NCBI RefSeq assembly: GCF_049723235.1
Contig: NZ_JBNARB010000001.1
Span: 168,848-232,847 of the forward strand
DNA from: Thermovenabulum sp049723235
GTDB taxonomy: Bacteria; Bacillota; Thermosediminibacteria; Thermosediminibacterales; Thermosediminibacteraceae
Length of the DNA: 64,000 nt
Reading direction: 5' to 3'
Each line of letters starts with the position of its first letter. Within the stretch, counting starts at the first letter, position 1. Both the position numbers and the translations under genes were made by a program. Below the pieces are notes generated by a model. It worked only from the letters and a program-made list of their open reading frames with translations. It was not told where the DNA came from and made no database searches. Shown here piece after piece: positions 59,342 through 64,000 of this stretch.

Positions 59342-59386
59342 AATTGAAAATATATTTGGTAAAAATATTAAAAGGAGTGACCGAGA

Positions 59387-59938
59387 TTGACAAGGGAAGA
59401 AGCATTAAAAATAGTCAAAGAAAAGGTCTCCAACAAAAACCTGGTAAAACATATGATTGCCGCAGAGGCGGTAATGAGAAGGCTTGCAAAGCATTTCGGA
59501 GAAGATGAGGATAAATGGGGGTTAACGGGATTACTGCACGATGTGGATTACGATATGGTAAAGGATGACATGTCGAAGCACAGCCTTGTTGGAGGAAAAC
59601 TGGCCAGGGAATGGGGACTGGGGGAAGAAATAGCCCATGCCATAGAAGCCCATAATGAAGACCATGGTATTAAAAGGGAAACCTTACTTGATAAAGCGAT
59701 GTTTGCTGTCGATCCGATTACCGGCCTCATTGTTGCGAGTGCCTTAATTCATCCGGACAAAAAGCTTGCCTCAATTGATACACAATTTGTAATTAATAGA
59801 TTTTACGAAAAAACTTTTGCTAAAGGTGCCAGCAGAGAAAAAATTTTAGCATGCAAAGAAATTAATCTTTCATTAGAAGAATTCGTAACTCTTGCTCTGG
59901 AGGCAATGAAGGAAATCCATCAGGAACTGGGACTTTAA
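59387..59938 (+). CDS. HD-domain (HDIG-type) hydrolase
   Basis: 183 residues, TTG start with AAAGGAGTGA upstream. Metal motif H...HD...D: KHMIAAEAVMRR, GLLHDVDYD and HSLVGG, AIEAHNED. A compact predicted phosphohydrolase; substrates of this group are unknown. First gene of an operon with rnr and smpB. Confidence 0.85.
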   Translation: MTREEALKIVKEKVSNKNLVKHMIAAEAVMRRLAKHFGEDEDKWGLTGLLHDVDYDMVKDDMSKHSLVGGKLAREWGLGEEIAHAIEAHNEDHGIKRETLLDKAMFAVDPITGLIVASALIHPDKKLASIDTQFVINRFYEKTFAKGASREKILACKEINLSLEEFVTLALEAMKEIHQELGL

Positions 59939-59966
59939 TATTTAAATTTACGGGGAGGCATGATAA

Positions 59967-62093
59967 ATGAACCTTCAGGAAAAAATCTTGGAGCTAATGA
60001 AAAAAATGGAATACAAACCGATGTCCGAAGCGGAACTATTATACAGCTTAGGTCTTGAAATGAAAGAAGCCGATGTATTTCTCAAAACCTTGATGTACAT
60101 GGAGAAAGAAGGGCTTGTGGTAAAAAATAGAAGGGGCAAATACGGCCTTCCCGAAAGGATGAACCTCGTTGTGGGTAGACTTGAGGGACATCGGGGAGGG
60201 TATGCCTTTTTAATTCCTGATGACCCCGAAAAGGAAGATATATATATTAGCCTTGAGAACCTGCACGGTGCTACCCATAATGACAGGGTAATAGTTAGGC
60301 CCACATATAAACCTGCCGGGGGGCGCATGGAAGGGGAAGTAATAAGAATTTTAAAAAGAGCAAATAAAAAAATAGTCGGAACCTTAGAAATACAAAAGCA
60401 TGTAGCCTACGTGTCTCCCGATGATAAAAGATTCTTTTACGATGTAATAATTCCAAAAGATGAGTTAAAGGGAGCTAAATCCGGTCAAAAGGTAGTGGCG
60501 AGCATCACCAAATGGCCTGAAGGAAGGAGAAATCCTGAAGGAAGTATCGTCGAGGTGCTCGGCTACGCAGAGGAAAAAGGTGTGGATATTCTTTCAATAA
60601 TAAAAAAATACGATTTACCTTTAGAGTTTCCAAAAAAGGTATTAAAGCAGATAGAAAGTATTCCCGATCATGTCGCTGAAGAAGATATAAAGGGCAGGCT
60701 GGATTTAAGGGGACATAAGATAGTAACCATAGATGGGGAGGATGCCAAGGATTTTGACGATGCAGTTTCCGTGGAAAGGATTCCCGGAGGTTACAGGCTG
60801 GGAGTTCATATTGCCGATGTCAGTTACTATGTAAAAGAAAAAACTCCTCTTGATATAGAGGCTATGAAAAGAGGCTGTAGTGTATATCTGGTTGACAGGG
60901 TAATTCCCATGCTTCCTCCCAAGCTTTCCAACGGTATTTGCAGTCTAAATCCGAGAGTGGACAGATTAACTATTAGTGTTATAATTGATTTTGATGAAAA
61001 GGGAGAAGTAAAAAAATACAATATTACCCCAAGTGTAATTAGAAGCTGTGAAAGGATGACCTACGACGAGGTAAACAGAATATTGGAGGACCAGGATGAA
61101 GAAGTTATTAAAAGATATGAATATCTGGTAGAGGATTTCAAATTAATGGCGGAGCTTGCCGCAATTTTAAATAAAAAGAGATTTGAGAGGGGCAGCCTTG
61201 ATTTTAATTTAGAAGAAGCCAAGGTTAAATTAGACGAAAACGGAAAACCTGTTGCTATTGTTAGAGAAGAAAGAAGGACCTCTCACAAAATGATAGAAGA
61301 ATTTATGCTTGCGGCAAATGAAGTAATAGCAGAACATATATTCTGGCTTAAGATACCTTTCGTATATAGAATTCATGAGGTTCCGGATATGGAAAAAATT
61401 TTTTCTCTTCAGGAGTTTCTCGATCATCTTGGGTATAAAATAAAGGGTATTAGAAATCTTAAACCCAAAGCACTGCAAAGGGTTCTGGAGGAAGTAAAAG
61501 GCAAACCGGAAGAGAAGGTAGTGAATACAGTACTGTTAAGGTCTTTAAAACGTGCCCGTTACAGTGATGAAAATGTTGGCCATTTTGGGCTTGCGACAAG
61601 TTTTTACACACATTTTACATCTCCTATTAGAAGGTATCCGGATCTAATAATTCACAGAATTTTAAGGGAGCAGTTGGAAGGCACTATTACCGAGAAAAGG
61701 CAGGAACAGTTAAGTAAAATTCTGGGCAAGGTAGCAAAATTATCTTCTGAAAGGGAAAGAATTGCGGATGATGCGGAAAGGGAAACGGTTGAGCTGAAAA
61801 TGGTAGAATATATGGAGGATAGAATTGGGGAGGAATTTAACGGGATAATTTCGAGCACCACATCTTTTGGGTTTTTTGTGGAATTGGAAAATACCGTGGA
61901 AGGACTGGTGCATGTAAGCAACTTAGAGGATGATTATTATATATTTGATGAAAGGACATTGACTTTAAGGGGAGAAAGAACAAAAAGAGAGTTTAAAATA
62001 GGAGATAAAGTCAGGGTAAGAGTGATTAAAGTGGATAAGATAGAAAGACAGATAGATTTTGCACTGGTGGATGTCATTGAAAATGAGCTGTAA
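59967..62093 (+). CDS. rnr: Ribonuclease R
   Basis: 708 residues, ATG with GGGGAGG upstream. N-terminal winged helix, two cold-shock-type OB domains (GRLEGHRGGYAFLIPDD), the RNB catalytic domain with DGEDAKDFDDAVSVE (about 253-267) and HIADVSYYV, LVDRVIPMLP and HFTSPIRRYPDLIIHR, and a C-terminal S1 domain (FNGIISSTTSFGFFVELENT). Processive 3'-5' exoribonuclease that works with tmRNA/SmpB; smpB is next. Confidence 0.96.
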   Translation: MNLQEKILELMKKMEYKPMSEAELLYSLGLEMKEADVFLKTLMYMEKEGLVVKNRRGKYGLPERMNLVVGRLEGHRGGYAFLIPDDPEKEDIYISLENLHGATHNDRVIVRPTYKPAGGRMEGEVIRILKRANKKIVGTLEIQKHVAYVSPDDKRFFYDVIIPKDELKGAKSGQKVVASITKWPEGRRNPEGSIVEVLGYAEEKGVDILSIIKKYDLPLEFPKKVLKQIESIPDHVAEEDIKGRLDLRGHKIVTIDGEDAKDFDDAVSVERIPGGYRLGVHIADVSYYVKEKTPLDIEAMKRGCSVYLVDRVIPMLPPKLSNGICSLNPRVDRLTISVIIDFDEKGEVKKYNITPSVIRSCERMTYDEVNRILEDQDEEVIKRYEYLVEDFKLMAELAAILNKKRFERGSLDFNLEEAKVKLDENGKPVAIVREERRTSHKMIEEFMLAANEVIAEHIFWLKIPFVYRIHEVPDMEKIFSLQEFLDHLGYKIKGIRNLKPKALQRVLEEVKGKPEEKVVNTVLLRSLKRARYSDENVGHFGLATSFYTHFTSPIRRYPDLIIHRILREQLEGTITEKRQEQLSKILGKVAKLSSERERIADDAERETVELKMVEYMEDRIGEEFNGIISSTTSFGFFVELENTVEGLVHVSNLEDDYYIFDERTLTLRGERTKREFKIGDKVRVRVIKVDKIERQIDFALVDVIENEL

Positions 62094-62106
62094 AGGGGGT
62101 ATTTTT

Positions 62107-62577
62107 TTGCCTAAGGCGTACAGGGACCTGGTAACTAATAGAAAGGCTTATCATGATTACCACATATTAGAAACCTATGAAGCGGGAATTGCATTGGCGG
62201 GTACGGAAGTTAAATCCATACGGGAAGGGAAGGCAAATTTAAAGGATAGCTTTGCGAGGGTTGAAAACGGAGAAATTTTTATATACAATATGCACGTAAG
62301 CCCTTATGAAAAGGGCAATATTTTTAATAAAGACCCTTTGAGGCCAAGGAAACTTTTAATGCATAAAAGAGAAATAATGAGGCTTTACGGACTTGTCAAG
62401 GAAAAGGGTCTTACTCTTATTCCGTTGAAATTATATGTTAACGAAAGAGGGAGAATAAAGGTAGAGTTAGCCCTTGCCAAAGGAAAGACATTATACGACA
62501 AAAGGGAAGATATAAAAAGAAGAGATGCTCAAAGAGAAGTAGAAAAAGCTTTCAGGGAATATCAAAAAGGTTTTTAG
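62107..62577 (+). CDS. smpB: SsrA-binding protein SmpB
   Basis: 156 residues from TTG 62107 (AAAGGGGG upstream; an in-frame extension overlapping rnr is ignored). NRKAYHDYHILETYEAGIAL, GTEVKSIREGKANLKDSFAR, LLMHKREIMRL, and the C-terminal KGKTLYDKREDIKRRDAQRE tail match SmpB throughout. Binds tmRNA in ribosome rescue. Confidence 0.96.
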   Translation: MPKAYRDLVTNRKAYHDYHILETYEAGIALAGTEVKSIREGKANLKDSFARVENGEIFIYNMHVSPYEKGNIFNKDPLRPRKLLMHKREIMRLYGLVKEKGLTLIPLKLYVNERGRIKVELALAKGKTLYDKREDIKRRDAQREVEKAFREYQKGF

Positions 62578-62593
62578 GGGGAATTAATCATCT

Positions 62594-62791
62594 ATGAAAA
62601 TTATTTTTTATATGCCTTTTAAAAAAGAGATAGAATTGTCCGGGAATAAAACCGTAAAACAGTTAGCCCAGGAGTTGAATTTTAGTTTAGAATCCCATGT
62701 GGTATTGAAAAACGGTAAAATGGTAACGCCCGATGAATTGATAAAAGATGAAGACACTGTGGAAGTTTTATCGGCTATTTCGGGAGGATAA
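62594..62791 (+). CDS. Ubiquitin-like sulfur carrier (MoaD/ThiS/TtuB-like)
   Basis: 65 residues, ends in the Gly-Gly needed for thiocarboxylation (VLSAISGG). Beta-grasp length and GNKTVKQLAQELNFSLESHV fit MoaD/ThiS/TtuB. It is encoded 14 bases before a TtuA-like tRNA thiolase, which favours TtuB-type donation of sulfur for 2-thiouridine at tRNA position 54, a thermostability modification; MoaD or ThiS roles remain possible. Confidence 0.85.
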   Translation: MKIIFYMPFKKEIELSGNKTVKQLAQELNFSLESHVVLKNGKMVTPDELIKDEDTVEVLSAISGG

Positions 62792-62805
62792 TAAGGGGGA
62801 ATAAT

Positions 62806-63708
62806 ATGCGATGCAGAAGATGCAAAGATAAGGCAGTAATATACCTTGAAAGACATAATGCTGCTTTCTGTGAAAACTGCTTTTTGCATTATTACTACAA
62901 CCAGGTGGATAAAAATATAAAGAGAGAAAAAATGTTCAAAAAGGGAGAAAAGATCCTGGTAGTTGTTTCCGGCGGAAAAGACAGCATGGCTTTATGGGAT
63001 GTTCTGAATAAAAACGGGTATGATGTAACTGCTATGTATATTAATTTGGGTATTGGAGATTACTCGAACAGGTCCCAGGAAATAGTTGAGAATTATGCTA
63101 AAGAAAGAAAATTACCGTTAATAATAAAAAATATTAAAGAAGAGTATGGCTTAGAAATAGGAAAAATCTCAAAAAAACTAAAAAGAAGTCCGTGTTCCAT
63201 ATGCGGTACAATAAAAAGATACCTCTTTAATAAAGTTGCTTTGGATGGAGGTTTTACTGCCGTAGCGACAGGACATAATTTAGATGATGAAGCGGCAACT
63301 TTGCTGGGAAATACTTTAAGCTGGCAGGAAGGATACCTGGCAAGGCAGGCTCCGGTACTTCAAAGCACTCACCCAAAACTGGTAAAAAAGGTGAAACCGC
63401 TTTTTACCCTCACAGAACGGGAGAATTTGTCTTATATTATATTTAATGGGATAAAATTTATTCATGATGAATGTCCCCATGCCGAAGGTGCCAGCTCAAT
63501 ATTATACAAAGAAGTTTTAAATAAATTGGAAGAGGAAAGTCCTGGTACAAAGCAGAGATTTTTAATTAATTTTTTAGAAAAGGGCAGAAAACATTTCCAG
63601 GATGTGAGAGAGGAATTAGATTTAAAGGAATGTAAAATTTGCGGCCAGGTAACCACTACTGAAATTTGCTCCTTCTGCAGGCTGGTGGAGATTTCTAAAG
63701 AGCTTTGA
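62806..63708 (+). CDS. TtuA-like tRNA 2-thiolation enzyme (TIGR00269/TtcA family)
   Basis: 300 residues. N-terminal zinc finger CRRCKDKAV...CENCF (1-25), PP-loop VVSGGKDSMALWD (about 49-61), the catalytic CSICGTIKRYLFN pair region (about 127-140), ATGHNLDDEAATLLGN, and a C-terminal zinc finger CKICGQVTTTEICSFC (about 277-292). Three-domain order is that of TtuA, which adenylates U54 and inserts sulfur using a 4Fe-4S cluster. Pairs with the sulfur-carrier gene just upstream. Confidence 0.88.
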   Translation: MRCRRCKDKAVIYLERHNAAFCENCFLHYYYNQVDKNIKREKMFKKGEKILVVVSGGKDSMALWDVLNKNGYDVTAMYINLGIGDYSNRSQEIVENYAKERKLPLIIKNIKEEYGLEIGKISKKLKRSPCSICGTIKRYLFNKVALDGGFTAVATGHNLDDEAATLLGNTLSWQEGYLARQAPVLQSTHPKLVKKVKPLFTLTERENLSYIIFNGIKFIHDECPHAEGASSILYKEVLNKLEEESPGTKQRFLINFLEKGRKHFQDVREELDLKECKICGQVTTTEICSFCRLVEISKEL

Positions 63709-63795
63709 TATTCTTCCAGAGTTAAAGTGACATTTTCACAGAGAAATTTTAATATGACATTATCCCAGAAATACAACAGAATAAAATGATACCTA

Positions 63796-63824
63796 TTGAC
63801 TTAAAATAAATAATGTGTTAATAT
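63796..63824 (+). promoter_or_regulatory. Promoter of the tRNA operon
   Basis: TTGACT, 17-base spacer, TAATAT; the tRNA begins 15 bases later. Confidence 0.7.
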
Positions 63825-63838
63825 AATTTCTGCAATGC

Positions 63839-63912
63839 TGCGGGATGGTGTAACGGTAGCACTCATGACTCTGGATCATGCTGTCTAGGTTCGAATCCTA
63901 GTCCCGCAGCCA
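63839..63912 (+). tRNA. tRNA-Gln (CTG)
   Basis: Acceptor TGCGGGA pairs with TCCCGCA, D arm GGTGTAACGGTAGC, anticodon stem CATGA/TCATG with loop CTCTGGA (anticodon CTG), T arm TAGGTTCGAATCCTA, and encoded GCCA end. Confidence 0.95.
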
Positions 63913-63922
63913 AATCATTTAT

Positions 63923-63998
63923 GGCCCTATCGTCTAGCGGTCCAGGACGCCGCCCTCTCACGGCGGAAACAGGGGTTCGAGTCCCCTTAGGGCTACCA
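63923..63998 (+). tRNA. tRNA-Glu (CTC)
   Basis: Acceptor GGCCCTA pairs with TAGGGCT (first pair G-T), anticodon stem CCGCC/GGCGG with loop CTCTCAC (anticodon CTC), T arm GGGGTTCGAGTCCCC, and encoded ACCA end. The window ends 2 bases later, so more tRNAs may follow. Confidence 0.95.
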
Positions 63999-64000
63999 AA

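Noticed and set aside
1..64000. Insertion sequences, prophage or CRISPR arrays
   Set aside because: No transposase, integrase, phage structural gene or regularly spaced repeat was seen anywhere in the window.

Overview
The window reads as a chromosomal segment of a low-GC, anaerobic, probably thermophilic member of the Clostridia (Thermoanaerobacterales/Thermosediminibacterales-like). The basis is Firmicutes-type ribosome binding sites, frequent TTG/GTG starts, strong rho-independent terminators and an FeFe-hydrogenase. Rubrerythrin and desulfoferrodoxin replace aerobic oxidant defences, and a glycolytic cluster with a CggR-type regulator, a DUF3794 (spore-coat type) domain and a TtuB/TtuA-like tRNA-thiolation pair are also present. 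Nearly all genes lie on the + strand. I see no transposase, phage gene or CRISPR array.

Layout. 1-7 kb: the end of an AIM24-family gene, a methionine gamma-lyase-like PLP enzyme, then a fluoride riboswitch that leads straight into an operon for a dynamin-like GTPase, a MoxR ATPase, a DUF58 protein and a DUF4129 membrane protein. 7-17 kb: a D-threonine aldolase/D-serine dehydratase-like enzyme (minus), a sigma-54 activator carrying a degenerate hydrogenase H-cluster domain, and, behind a good sigma-54 promoter, a four-gene electron-bifurcating type hydrogenase operon whose HydB subunit is fused to a GltD-like oxidoreductase. 17-25 kb: a CRP/FNR regulator and cupin, a 31-residue hydrophobic peptide gene, L-cysteine desulfidase, an AGCS amino-acid symporter, an amidohydrolase and its truncated neighbour, a DEAD-box helicase and a hemerythrin. 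25-32.5 kb: an NhaC / MttB-like methyltransferase / lysine-6-dehydrogenase-like operon, converging on a second methionine gamma-lyase with a sigma-54 promoter, three palindromic upstream activator sites and a frameshifted TyrR-like activator.

32.5-38 kb: an adenosylcobalamin riboswitch and the aminopropanol-arm cobalamin genes (pduX, cobQ/cbiP, cbiB, cobD) plus an FmdE protein, followed by a nicotinamidase-like hydrolase. 38-45.7 kb: a chemoreceptor with a C-terminal Cache domain, fluoride channel crcB with DUF190, deoC, an FG-GAP/DUF3794 fusion, a stress protein and rpoN. 45.7-52.9 kb: gap-cggR-pgk-tpiA-gpmI-eno with a CggR operator. 53-64 kb: secG, a K+-dependent type membrane pyrophosphatase, a slipin, rubrerythrin, desulfoferrodoxin, a ChrB-N/MFS pair, an HD protein, rnr, smpB, a ttuB/ttuA-like pair and tRNA-Gln(CTG) and tRNA-Glu(CTC).

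Taken together, the genes suggest an amino-acid and sugar fermenter that disposes of electrons as hydrogen. Sigma-54 (encoded here) links at least two local regulons: hydrogenase and methionine gamma-lyase. Domain and motif statements come from reading the translated sequence; no database search was run.
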